From Spirodela intermedia (taxonomy: Eukaryota; Streptophyta; Magnoliopsida; Alismatales; Araceae): a stretch of DNA of 64,000 bases. Shown here one piece after another: positions 27,560 to 39,173 of this stretch. Every line of letters begins with the position of its first letter. Position 1 is the first letter of the stretch. Location: the NCBI GenBank assembly GCA_902729315.2, contig LR746276.1, forward strand, positions 1,598,669-1,662,668. Reading direction: 5' to 3'. Below the pieces are notes generated by a model. It was not told where the DNA came from and did not search any database. It saw nothing but the letters and a program-made list of their open reading frames with translations. The translations under genes and the position numbers were made by a program.

Positions 27560-28614
27560 TTATAACACGTCCAAATCTGAAAAAGTAATACATGAATATT
27601 CTAACGGCGGCAGCAGCGGTTGGCACTCCAAACGGCGGGAGGAGATGCGCACGCGCAGGGGGTTCCTCATGACCACGCTAACATCGATTTTCTTCGACAG
27701 GTCAAGCTCGCCACCGTCGGCAGCCTCCCATCGGAACTCCCCCACCAGGTTGGCCACGAAGAACTCCAAATGGAGCAGCGCGAGGCCCATCTCGGGGCAG
27801 ATCCTCCGTCCCCCCCCGAACGACATCATCTGGATCTTCTTGCTGCCAGTGATGTCCACACCCTCCCCCTCGCCACTAGATCTGGCCATGTTTCCCCGTC
27901 CAGGTTCATCTTCCCCACCGCGAAACTGAGGCTGGCGCCCTTAGGGATAGTGTATCCGCCCAGAGAGATCTCATCCGTTGTGGCGTGGGGGAGGGGGAAT
28001 TTAGCTGGCCGATGTCTCCGGAGCCCCTCCAGGACCACGGCCTTCAGGTGCGGTTTTCTTGGACGTCCTTCTCCTTCGTGTTTGCGCCCACTTCCTCCGC
28101 CAGCCTTTCCTGCACGATAGGGTGCTTGATGACGTTCGCCATGATCCACTCCAGCGCCGCGGTGGTGGTGCCGGTGCCGGTGCCGGCGGTGAGGAATTCG
28201 GAGTAGAGGGAGATGATCTCCTCGTCGTTGAGCTTCCTCCGTCACTCCTCCGAGATCTCGAGGTCCAGGAGGGAATCCAAGTAGGAGAAGCGAGAGTTGT
28301 TCTCCCCCTGAACCCCAGATTCCTTCTGTTCGTGCCGAGATCTGATCAGAGGGGGGAAGATCTCCCTCCGTCGCTGCCGGAGCTGGAGGAGACGGTACCA
28401 CCCCACCGTGAATAAATACCTCGTGATTTTGGGGGTGAACTCGAAGATACTGAAATCCCTCTACACGGCCTCGATCTCTGTCACGGCCGCCTCCTCCAGC
28501 TTCTCCCAAAAGCAAAGGAGGACAAGCAGGGAGAACATGGCGTACTGGAAGGTCTCCTTGACGACCACATTGCCGTCCTCGGCCGTCGCTGCGAGGCAGA
28601 GCTTGTCAAGGAGG
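27560..28614 (-). pseudogene. CYP89-like cytochrome P450 pseudogene, C-terminal part
   Basis: Minus-strand reading recovers a plant class II P450 most like CYP89A. In order: [40 protein letters not shown], an I-helix with a duplicated GT step; [20 protein letters not shown]; the ExxR region VVLEGLRRH; the heme loop FGGGRRICPE, whose final Gly is replaced by Glu; and HLEFFVANL. It is broken by in-frame stops (after TEIEAV and after LEISEE) and by frame changes before the ExxR helix. The 5' part was separated by the copia insertion and continues at 33336-33798. Confidence 0.88.
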
Positions 28615-28866
28615 TGTTGAAGAAAACAGATGACATGTACCCACTGCTATCTTTAGTAAGCGAAATTGACGGTTAAGACAGACTCAAGCAGATCCAACGG
28701 CTTTATTTGTACTATTACTTACCTATATAACTGATTGTACGCTAGGGTTATCAAATAAGAGAAACCACTTATTCTTCTTCTCTTTCCTCCTCTATCTCTT
28801 CTTTGTTCTTCCAGTTCTTCTCTTCTAATCTTTCATCTTTCTTTCTTGAAATCTCTTATGCTTTCA
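28615..28866 (+). repeat. 5' LTR of the copia element
   Basis: 252 bp from TGTTGAAG to CTTTCA. It contains the GTACGCTAGGGTTATC motif and a CT-rich 3' half (TCTTCTTCTCTTTCCTCC) also present in the 3' LTR. The two LTRs differ by many substitutions and small indels, so the insertion is old. Confidence 0.92.
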
Positions 28867-31800
28867 TGGTATTAGAGCAAGAGGCACTATCAAAGACTAT
28901 GGCGACGTCTTCTCAAATTGTCTCCATCACCATGCATTCAATCATCGTAGTCATTCCCACCAGACTCTCCATTATTGTCAAACTCTATGGTGAAAATTAC
29001 TCGATATGGAAAAATTATATTCTCCTTTTGCTAAATGGCTACAATCTGCATAAATACATTGATCAAGATCCACCGCTGCAACTGATCAATCATGAACCCA
29101 ATCTGGCATATCAACTATGGTGGTATAATGATCAACAAGTCTTAGGGTTCATGAACTCCTCCATCTTCGAGATCATGCTCTCCAAGTTTGGCACCAAAAC
29201 TACATCCAAAGATCTCTAGGATGCTATGAAGAAAGTCTATTCTTCCTCTGATCACTCTCGAATCATGGATCTTCAACGTTGTCTTCACAACACCATCAAA
29301 GGCAATCTATCCATTGAAGAATACATTCACAATTTCAAAAAGCTTACTGAAGAGTTATCTCTAGCTGGTAAACCCGTGGATGAAATCTCACAAATTTGTG
29401 ACTTTCTTAAAGGACTTGGACTTGGGCCAATCTCGATCATCTTAGTTTTGAAGATATTTTAGTAAGCCTTCGCTCATATGAAGCCAATCTCACCTATCAT
29501 CAACAACATAGCTAAAATTCGATCACCAATCCTATAGCACCCTTGACAAATTTAGCACAAACTACTAAATTCAATAAAAATAATAACCCAAATCCTAATT
29601 GGCAGTCAACAAATAGAAGATCAGGGAACAATTATGGCAAAAGAGGTAGAGGTAACTGCAATTGGCAACCTCGCTATCAACTCTGCTCACAATTTAGATA
29701 GAGTTTTTCAATGTTGAGAAGGTTTAACCTCACTTTCGTTCCCTAACAACAATAATAATTCTCCTTTCCCCCACCTATTTTGAATCTTTCACACCTCAAC
29801 CCTCAACCTGAAGCATACTTGGCCACTACTTACAATGCACAGTTGACTACTTCAAATTGGTATCTAGATAGTGGTGCCACACACCATATCACCTTCGATC
29901 AAGGCGCTCTTCAATATCACACTCCATATCAAGGCCGTGATCAGCTCTAAATAGGTAATGGTGTAGGTATGACTATCTCCTCCATTGGATCTACCTTTTT
30001 AAAAACTCATTCTTTCTCTTTAAAATTAAATAATATCTTACATGTTCCTCACATTAAGAAAAAAATATTATATGTTAAAAGATTTACAACTGACAATGAT
30101 GTTTTTATTAAATTTTATGCTAATTTTTGCCATGTGAAGGACAAGAAAACCCACGAAATTCTCCTCTGGGGGACAATTGAAGATGGTCTCTATCTCTTAC
30201 AACTTCACATTCAGCCATCAGCCTACTTGGGGGAGAAAACAATCATCTCCACTTGGCATCAATGCTTAGGACATCCTCAATTCTGAATTTTGAACAAACT
30301 GATCAATGAACATGGTCTTCCTTTTTTTAATCTTTCTAAAAACAACTTTTGTCATCTTGTAATGTTTCAAAGTCTCACAAACTTCCTTTCTAAAATTCGT
30401 CTCATATCACCACTAAATCCCGTGAATTAATTCACTTGGATCTATGGGATCCATCACTAGTTACCTTGCATTTTGGTTTTTTATATTACATGATATTCAT
30501 TGATGATTATAGTAAATTTATCTGATTATATCCTCTTAAAATAAGAGTGATGTATGTTAAGTTTTTCAGAAATTTTGAAGCTAAAATTGAACGATTATTT
30601 TCTTCATTTTATTTTTTTTTTCAATCTAATTGGGGTGGTGAATTTTAGGTGTTGACCAAAATTTTTAAGGAGCAATGAATTCATCATAGGATATCTTGCC
30701 CACATATTGCTCAACAAAATAGTACTACTGAGAGAAAATATAGAGACCTTGTAGAAATAGCCTTATCTCTCATAAAACAAGCTTTCATGTCTCATGAATT
30801 TTGAGATGAAATAGTATGTACTGTCACTTTCCTCATAAATCGCATGCTTAAACCTATCTTAAAATTTAAAAGTCTTTTCGAAGTTTTATATAAAACTAGC
30901 CCGGATTATCTCTTCCTTAAACCTTTGAATGCCTATACTACCCCTACACTAGACCTTATGCCTTACACAAGCTAGATGATAAATTTGAAGTTTGTATCTT
31001 TTTAGGCTATAGCTCCCAAGACCATGACTATCGGTGTAAGTCTCTACAATCAAGCATAATATCCCAACATGTCATGTTCTATGAAGATGTCTTCCCACAT
31101 TCCACCACAACTCACACTCCCATAACATCTTCCACAATTCACAGAGACATTCTCGAATCACATCCAATATATACATTCATTCTAACCAAACTTCCAACCA
31201 ATTTTCAATCTTTGTTCTCATTCCTATTAGGTTAATATTTACCTCAGAACCTATCACTAGTCAAAATCCAATCATACTGCATCCCATCTCAAAAGCCTCA
31301 TCCACACAGTCTTTGGAAAATGACTCCTTATTAGACCCTACCTCATTTTCATCCATCACCCCACACAATTCATCACTGTTGACTGATCACTATTCCAAAC
31401 ACCAGTAAATCAGAACTCTCAATCAACTTCTTCCACTCCACCTGCAAAACTTAAAAGGATTAGTACCCTTTATAAAGACACTACCACCATCCCTATGGCT
31501 TCTTCCTATTTAGCGACGTTATCTATAAAACACCCTCTTCTTCAATGCTATCATCTTATATTATCCCATAAAAAATCTAATAATTTTAACTCTACTTAGA
31601 ATCATCTCACATGGAGACAAGCCATGCACTCCAAGTATGATGTCTTAATTAATAATAACACTTGGACATTAGTTCCACAACCTCCTAATACCAATATCAT
31701 AGGCTGTAAACAAGTGTTCCGGTTAAACTTAAAATTCAATGGCTATATAGACAGATATAACGCCCAATTAGTAGCCAAAGGCCACTCCCAACAAGAAGGA

Positions 31801-33088
31801 TTTGATTATTTTGATACCTTCTCTCCTGTTATCAAAATTACAATAGTAAGAATTCTCTTCTCCATTGCCATTAGTCAAAAATGACACATCCACCAGTTGG
31901 ATGTGTCAAATGCCTTCCTACATGGAGATTTGACCAAAAATATCTTCATGGTCTAACCTCAAAGTTTTCAAGATTCTCTCTTACCCCATCATGTTTGCAA
32001 ATTAAACATGTCTATTTATCGTCTTAAATAAGTCCCAAGAGCTTGGTTTTCAAAATTATCTTCCTACCTAATTAAATTAGGTTTTTCTGGATCGAAAATT
32101 GATCCCTCTTTTTTTTCTCTACTTCCAAATATCTTTTTATTCTTATATATGTTGATGATTTATTACTCATTGGATCCAACAAACAATTCATAAATTATAT
32201 TATCTCATATCTTCATAAGCCATTAAAGATCTTGGAAAAGCAAAATATTTTCTTGGTATAGAAATTTTGTAAGTTTCCACAGGCTTCATCTTGTCTCAAT
32301 CCAAGTACCTTGCCAACCGTTCTTTAACGAGCCCACATGGATCAATGTAAGCCCCTTTCCACTCCATGGTCAACCTTAACAGCTGAACTTAAAATCAACA
32401 ACGTCAAGCCTAATCCCACCTCCTATTGCAAAATCCTAAGGGATTTGCAATACCTTATCATTACTCGGCTAAACATAGCTTATGTAGTCAATCAAGCCTT
32501 TCAAAAGATGCACAATCCCTCTTCCAAAGATTGATTTCATCCGAAACATATCTAAAAAGATCTATTTCTTTGGGTCTAGATTTTACTTTTGATTCACCAC
32601 TACAGCTTATACCTTATAGTGATGCTAGTTGGCCCAACTTCAAAGAAGATAGATGATCCATCAGTGGCTATTTGGTTTACCTTGACCGAAATTTCGTGTC
32701 TTGGTCTTCCAAGAAACAACCTACCATCTCTTGGTCAAGCACCAAGGCAGAATACAAAGCCATAGCAAATATGGTGGTGGGGCTCATTTGGATTCAATCA
32801 CTCCTTAATGAGCTTTGCATCACTACAACCAGTCCTCTCATTTTGTTTTGTGACATCATCAGCGCCACCTACCTGTCGGCAAATCCAATCTTTCATGCAC
32901 GCACGAAGTACATCGAAATAGATTTTCACTTTGTGCATGAAAGGGTTGCTCTTTGATAGCTTTAGATCGACTTCTTACCTAACATGCATCAACTTGTTGA
33001 TATATTAACGATGCCTCTTTTCAAAAATCCGTTCCATTGGCTAAGGAACAAGCTTAATGTTCTTCCGACCATCATCTTGTAGGAGGAT

Positions 33089-33330
33089 GTTGAAGGAAAC
33101 AGATGACACGTATCCATTACTATCTTTAGTAAGTGAAATCAACAATTAAGATGAATTCAACTAGATCTAATGGCTCTATTTGTACTATCAAACATGTCTA
33201 TTTGTACGCTAGGGTTATCTAAGGGAAATCACTTCTTCTTCTTTCCTTTCCTCCTCTATCTCTTCTCTATTCTTCTAGTTCTTATCCTCTAATCTTCCAT
33301 CTTTTTTTCTTGAAATCTCTTGTTCTTTCA
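33089..33330 (+). repeat. 3' LTR of the copia element
   Basis: 242 bp, preceded by the purine-rich TAGGAGGA expected of a polypurine tract. It matches the 5' LTR in order and orientation and ends TTCTTTCA. Confidence 0.92.
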
Positions 33331-33335
33331 AGAGG

Positions 33336-33798
33336 ATGTCCAAGACCCGCTCGGGAGCATCAATGCATTGCTTGACACATGTGATAGGTTCAATATCTCC
33401 TTCGCATGTTGTTGGAGAAGCCACCATAGAGGGATGTAGTGGGCTATACTAATAATGCACTAGTTGGAAGTGAGCAATTGGATAGCAGGGTAGAGGGGAG
33501 GTCAGTCAGTGAAGACGGCCCCATGTTGGACGAGGATCCCGTGGACGAGATCCTAGTCGTCAACTATGACGAACTGGTGAGAGGCACGACAAATCATCAT
33601 GACAGAGCCATATTTGGACCAGAGGTTCTAGAGGATGGACTGAAAGTTGGCCTCAGAGACGTTGAGTAACATGAGACTGTTGAGGATGGGGATGGCCAGC
33701 AAGCTTGACGACAACCACTACTGCAGCCTCCAGAGGAGAAAGGTGGCTAGGGCCAAGCAAAGGAAGAGGATGAGGATGCCAATGCCCCAGCTTTCCAT
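33336..33798 (-). pseudogene. CYP89-like cytochrome P450 pseudogene, N-terminal part
   Basis: The minus strand begins with ATG at 33798 and a membrane anchor, MESWGIGILILFLCLALATF. It continues after a stop and an apparent deletion with SEANFQSIL, NLWSKYGSVMMI and VQHGAVFTD, which correspond to the KYG/P and LVQNGxxFxDRP regions of CYP89. The last residues before the copia insertion read PERVLDIL, which join LLDKL on the far side. In-frame stops are present in several places. The proline-rich hinge is not recognisable. Confidence 0.8.
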
Positions 33799-35793
33799 AT
33801 CCACTACTCTTCGAGTGAGTTTCAAAAATTTTGAGGGTCACTTTGACTTATAGGAGGAGGGGAAGTCCCGCCCATGCGACCATAGTACTAAATCGATAAT
33901 TTTCTCATTCGCTATCCCCATCGAGCTGGTGTCATGGGGATAAAATAGATTCCTTCTCACTAGGTTGACCTTGGTCGCCCCCAATGGCACCAATCAGCTT
34001 TCACAATGCAGCGGATGAGACTCTTTAGTAATGGGGGTGTGTTGTTCTCCAAGAATACAAATGACCTCTTGTCCTTGACATCTAAATCCATTGCCCTATT
34101 GGGCATGAGCCATGGTGGCAGGCTGTCTATTGCTCTCCACAATCATTTTTTCTCTCCTCTAACGGCAACAAATGTCAAATTCACCCAAATCATCCATTTG
34201 ATACAAACGATAGATTTAGTCTTGATTTATCTTTGATTCATCCATGTACTCGTCTCATTCTTTACCTAATACAAATGGTGAAGAATCTCTTTCAAAAATC
34301 CTTCTCTAGACACTATAGAATGCTCGGAGTCAAACTATCGATGTCGATCGATTCCAACATATGACAGTTGTTGAGATCATCATTCATGTAGAAATCCACT
34401 TAGTGCACTGTGCCTACATAAATCGATCGAATTTGGGTGAAAATTTGATCAATGACCATTCTACCTATTCTTTATAGAATAAATTTATCTATAATGAGAT
34501 TAACTAAGCACAACATCATATTGATATTAGACAACAAGAGTCAATTCTTCCATTTAGAAAGGTGACAATAAAATGAATTGGCCTTCACAAGCGTACTTCA
34601 GGATTTGACTCAAATATGAAGAAATTGTTACAAATATGTTGGATTTTATATGGTAATGTTACAATTTTTATTTTTCTCCTAATCTTTGATGTGGCTATAG
34701 AACCCAGATGTCATAGAAAGCATTTTACACAATTTTAGTCACTTTTTATTTAATTACTTGACCCACTCCTATCTTCATGTGCTACATATGTTCCCACACC
34801 CTTGGGGGTTCATTATCTTTGCAAAACTTCTTTCACTTAATAGATTTAATAGTCTAATCAACTTAGAATGACACCTAAGGATCATCTTCTAGATTTATGA
34901 CTCTAAAGTCCCTAACAAAGGAGACCAACTCCTCTATTAAAAATTAATGACTATAATGTGAACATGAAGATTATCATCAACTACCTATGTATTCAAGTTC
35001 TAGATTGGTACTCATGCACCCTAAGTGGAAACATAGAATGAGTTATTGTCCTTCGCCTTCAGTTCCTTACTTCATTAAGGCTTCCTTCATTTAATTTCTC
35101 ATTAGAGAACCTTTAGCATAATGGAGTCATGAAATCACTTGAGTGGTAGCTAATCTTCAATATTTTTAGCTGTTTGAGACAATAATGAGGCTTAGACTCC
35201 CTAAAGAAATTTGATTGGGATGATACCTTTTTCTACTATATTTTTTCGCTTAATTTTTATGATTCTTTCCTTCATCTCAAGCTCATTTTCAAGTGGAATG
35301 TATTAGATTTGATGTGGTTAAGTAAATTACGAAGAAGAAGGGGTGTGAATTAGTTTCTTATATTTTCTTTTAATTTTCTAATTATATATATATGTTGACA
35401 CACACGTTTTAATAAAGTATGTCAAGTTTATATGCAAATTAATTTAAGAATTTTCTCTTCATGACATGACCACTATCTCTCACTTATAATGATGATGGAC
35501 ATTGAGATTTTATAATAGTTCATTTTTCTTTGAGCTACTTTAATATCAAAGGATCCTCCTATTAAATTTTTACTATTTAGTTTCAGAAATACAACTGACT
35601 TCACAGGCTCCTCACGTATAAGTCTTAACTATTAACACTATATGCCTAAGTCAATGTATACTTTCTATTGAAGAAAAATACCCTCCACATGTAAATTTTC
35701 TGTGCAATACCAATGAATTCTCATTAAGTTGACCCAGGGATTGAATTAGGCCACTGATTGGGCTCTGATTCACCTGGCTTTAGAGACGTACAA

Positions 35794-35795
<2 letters not shown>
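33799..35795. other. AT-rich spacer with diverged repeat, no gene seen
   Basis: No protein-coding stretch is recognised. About 34470-35315 is the right copy of a diverged dispersed repeat. The remainder is AT-rich. Confidence 0.6.
34470..35315 (+). repeat. Diverged dispersed repeat, right copy
   Basis: Same order and orientation as about 25370-26380; shared landmarks are listed under that entry. The pair brackets the P450 pseudogene and copia element. Confidence 0.55.
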
Positions 35796-35848
<53 letters not shown>

Positions 35849-35873
35849 CCTTTCTTTCTTTCTTTCTTTTCTA
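35796..35873. repeat. Compound microsatellite (CT)n(ATCT)n(CTTT)n
   Basis: CT repeats pass into TATC repeats and then TTTC repeats, ending a few bases after the stop codon side of the CDC20 gene. The equivalent position in the pseudogene copy carries TA/GA repeats. Confidence 0.95.
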
Positions 35874-35878
35874 TCTAC

Positions 35879-36088
35879 TCACCGAATGAAGGATCGGTTC
35901 ATGGAAAAAGAGGGCCCGCTGCTCTTGCGGTTCCCCGCTGCCGCCGCTATTGCTTGGGGCGGTCCGAAAACTTTCCAGAAACGCAGAGTCTCATCCGCCC
36001 CTGCCGACGCCACCGTCATCCCGTCGGGACTCTGCATGCCCGACTAGAAGGTGTAGACCGAACCGGAAGAGAAAAGAAGAAGGAGAGG

Positions 36089-36126
<38 letters not shown>

Positions 36127-36734
36127 TGAGAGAGGTGGAGGACTCGGTTCGAATGGCCGTTCATGTCACCGACCTTGAGCATGGAGGGGTAACTCCAGAG
36201 GGAGAGCTGGTTGCGGCTGAAGCCATGGGCGCTGAGGATCTCACTCCGGTGCCTGTTCCACTCCAACGCGCAAACCTGCGATCACCATCGTGAGCTCTCT
36301 GCTCTCTCTCTGCCTGCGCGGAGGGGGAGAGGCAGAAGAAGAAGAAGAAGAGCTTTGAGTCACCTGCGAGCCGGTGTCGACGGTGGTGGCGCAGCTGCCG
36401 GCCTGGGTGTTCCAGAACTTGATAGAGCGGTCGGCAGTGCCGCCGCCGGAGGCCAGCAAGTTGGGCTGATGAGGGGACCATGCGAGGGCCCGCACCGCCG
36501 CTGAGTGGCCGTGCAACCTATGCAGGTGCCTAGACGAGCGCCTGTTGGGGGCTTCCCACACAAAAACCCGGTTGTCGTTGCCGCCGCTCGCCAGGAGGTT
36601 TCCCCCCGCCGACCACCGCAGCCCACATACTTCAGAGGAGTGCCCCTGGAAGCGAGATGCAGAGCTCGCGCCTGCCCTTACTGGATGAAAACGACGACGA
36701 AGAAGAAGACGAATGAGTGAGTGAGTGAGTGAGT

Positions 36735-36777
<43 letters not shown>

Positions 36778-38058
36778 GGGTGGGGGGGCCAGTTAGGGCA
36801 CCGTCGTGGTTGATGATGGAGGCATCTCTGCTCCCAGAAGAAAGGAGGTTGCAGTTCCACGATAGGCTGCTGACTCTGTCCCTGTGCCCTCTGAGCACCC
36901 TCACCTGTCGAAGAAGAACAGCCAGTTCGGAGCAAATATACTTCTCTCAATGGCAGAAATAATCGATAACATCGGATTTAACCAGGAATTAATTTAAATC
37001 TCAAAAATATAATTTTTGAGAATCCTAATTTTTATTTTCCTTCTATTTTATCCGAAAAATTAAATGCTGAAAAGGGCTCGGAGCTGACCTGGCGCGCGGC
37101 GGCGGTGTCCCATATCTGGACGGTGGAGTCAGTGAATCCGACAGCCAGTGTTCTCCCGTCGGAGGACCAGGCGACGCTCGCCGGTTGACTTTCGTCGCTG
37201 TCCGACGTCAGCAACTCCTCTACGTCCCCGCTGGTGGCGTTCCACAGGTAGAGGCTGTCCCCGAGGGCGAGGGCCAGGATGTTCTTGCTGCCCCAATCCA
37301 TGAGATTCAGGTAGTAGTCATCCACCAGGTTTGGCGCATCCAGGATCTTATCTGCAGACTGCAAACCAGGTAAAATATTCATTCCTTGATCTTGAGAAAG
37401 GAACGTAATCTGCAAATCCATGGATTATTCGGGGATGGATAATTCATTTCCTGGTCTATCAGAAGACCTGGTCAACGTTTTTGGATGAAGAAAGCGTGGG
37501 TTCAGCAGAGAAGAGACGTGGTACAGACTTTGGGGACGCTGCGGATCGGCCGGAGGCGATTCTTGCACCGATCCTGATCGTCGTGCAGCATCTCGTCGAC
37601 GAGGAGGAGCCGCCCCCCACTCCTCCGGGGGCTGTCCTTGAACACCAGCATCTTGAATGGCTTCCCTTCGGGATCCAGGGCCAGGTTCTCCTCCACGATC
37701 CTCTTATACTCTTCCTGCTCCCCCACGCCACGCGTTAATTAATTGGAAGAATCAAATATGCAGACGTAATTAACGAAGTAGGGAAAGAAACCTTCGGAGA
37801 GGTGGAAAACGCCAGGGATCCGGACTTCGGCGCCTCATTCAATCTCATCGTCAGCGAACACCGCGCCTGATCCAGATCCATCCCGCTCCTCGACGGAATA
37901 AACCTGTCCCCCTTCAACCCGCATCCAAAAATCAAGAAGAAGCAAGAATCAGACACGAAAGCCAAACCCCGAGAATGGGGACTGCAGAGACGGCGGCATA
38001 CTCCGTCATGCCTGAACGGCGGAGGCGAGATCCACCATTTCTGCTCCGGCCGATCCAT
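35879..38058 (-). CDS. CDC20: CDC20-like WD40 activator of the anaphase-promoting complex
   Basis: CDC20 binds APC/C and recruits mitotic substrates such as cyclin B and securin. Exons on the minus strand: first exon from 38058 to 37792 (or split, see below), 37714-37529, 37358-37089, 36904-36802, 36680-36364, 36275-36126, 36031-35879. Seen: the C-box [27 protein letters not shown], in the place of the Mad2-binding segment; the WD40 propeller from [20 protein letters not shown] through [44 protein letters not shown] and [15 protein letters not shown]; and the terminal IR dipeptide (SFIR). All joins from 37792 on keep frame. The N-terminus is uncertain: ATG at 38058 reads through, or a 90-nt intron (GTATGC...TTGAAG, just before GDRF) is removed. 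About 450-480 residues. No KEN box is visible, and the segment ahead of the C-box is short. A broken duplicate lies at 23351-24398. Confidence 0.9.
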
Positions 38059-38475
38059 TACCACCGTTTTCCTTCTTTCCAGATCACGTCAGGTATCGAT
38101 AGGATCCAGCGGAGGAGAAGGAAACGAACAAGAAGGTGAAGATGGAGAAGAAGGGAGAGAGAGTGAAGCCCCTCGATCTTGAACGCCGACCAGTTCTACC
38201 TGCCGTTCCGCCACGGCGATCAGGGAGGATTTGAGACGCCGCTGTCCATGGGAGGGCCTCCGAGGAGGAACCAGGGTGGCGGTGGACAGCCCACCGCCGC
38301 CTTCTTACCTGTCGATCGCCTCGCCGGAGTTCCTGCGCTCGGAGATTTCGAACGGTATGAATTCCCGCCCCTTTCCCCTTCATATATCCGACGCGGGTAC
38401 CCGAGACCGGTTCAAGGGGCCGTCGAACCGTAACGCCTAGGTAGTGTTGAAGAGCCGGCCGGTTCTCGCGCCCCA

Positions 38476-38688
38476 TGGGCCCCAACCATAGACTGATCCG
38501 CCCAGTAGTACCTTTTAAAGGGCTGAGATAATTGGGCCTATATTGTGGCCCAACAACGTGTTTTTTTTAAGATGAGACACTGGAAAAGTTCCAAATTATG
38601 AAAAAATCACCTTATGATATATCGTAGATGGCTCGGCCCAATACTACTTTTTAAAAGGCTGAGATAATTTTGGGCCTGATAGGGCCCA
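38476..38688 (-). promoter_or_regulatory. Cluster of six site II (TGGGCC/GGCCCA) motifs upstream of CDC20
   Basis: TGGGCC or its complement occurs at 38476, 38533, 38547, 38635, 38671 and 38683, that is 420-630 bp upstream of the CDC20 start. Site II elements are TCP targets in plant cell-cycle and growth genes. Part of the number comes from a tandem duplication that copied some sites. Confidence 0.5.
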
Positions 38689-38800
38689 TATTGGGTCATT
38701 GTGGGTCCGACGATGTTGAACTCTTTGGGAGCCCAATAAACGATTTCCCCTTTTTTTAATTTGGATGCCTTGGAAAATCCCGAATTATGAAAATGCCATC
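38492..38800. repeat. Diverged tandem duplication, unit about 140-170 bp
   Basis: Copies at about 38492-38627 and 38628-38800 share CGGCCCAATACTACTTTTTA-type starts (CGCCCAGTAGTACCTTTTAA in the first), GGCTGAGATAATT, TGGGCCT.AT and AAATTATGAAAA.T.ACC/GCC ends. They carry the site II motifs. Confidence 0.7.
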
Positions 38801-39173
38801 TTCTTGGATTTTACTCATATACTAATTGTATAATTTTGCCCTTTATTAATTCAAGCTTTAACCTAAAAGTTTCCGAGGGCTTTTGCATAAATTCAGTGGA
38901 TATATGCATATATGTCCCAGAGGACCATGCATCGACAATATACGGCTTTCTTATATCCTTAAATTCATAAAGATAGCCTCGACAACCCTTGAATCCACAA
39001 AAATTAAAAATATACCCTTAAACCCTAAAAAGGTTAACTTCAACAGCATTTTGAACCCATAAGAATTACTAAAATTAGTAATAACCGGAAGTGGTGCCCC
39101 CCCCCCCCTAAAAAGGCCAAAAATAAAACGAAGTGGAGAGAGAGAGAGAGAGAGATGTGCTCCGTTGATTCTC

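Larger units (their letters stand above)
28615..33330 (+). mobile_element. Degenerate Ty1/copia LTR retrotransposon inserted in a P450 gene
   Basis: Both LTRs (28615-28866 and 33089-33330) begin TGTTGAAG and end TTTCA. The primer site TGGTATTAGAGC at 28867 is close to the TGGTATCAGAGC of tRNA-Met-primed elements. Recognisable parts in order: gag-like region (28898-29462, one stop between its halves), protease motif WYLDSGATHH (29858 on), GAG-preintegrase WHQCLGH (30256 on), integrase core remnants (IDDYSKF near 30500), reverse transcriptase (LDVSNAFLHGDL near 31895; YVDD at 32148-32159), and RNase H ([18 protein letters not shown], to 32956). The order integrase before reverse transcriptase defines copia. 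Many stops and frame changes rule out an active element. Flanks are GGAGG (28610-28614) and AGAGG (33331-33335), a one-mismatch 5-bp target duplication. Confidence 0.93.
38059..39173. other. CDC20 upstream region and spacer
   Basis: GC-rich up to about 38450, then AT-rich. The GC-rich part carries long open frames on both strands but none looks like a known protein. It includes the site II cluster and a tandem duplication listed separately, a C run near 39099-39110 and a GA run near 39137-39154. Confidence 0.55.

Noticed and set aside
38179-38433. Plus-strand open frame of 84 codons with a good donor (GAACG|GTATGAATTCC) facing away from CDC20
   Set aside because: Opens with TTG and not ATG, overlaps the GC-rich CDC20 leader region where all frames stay open, and matches no family I know. 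A divergent first exon cannot be excluded.
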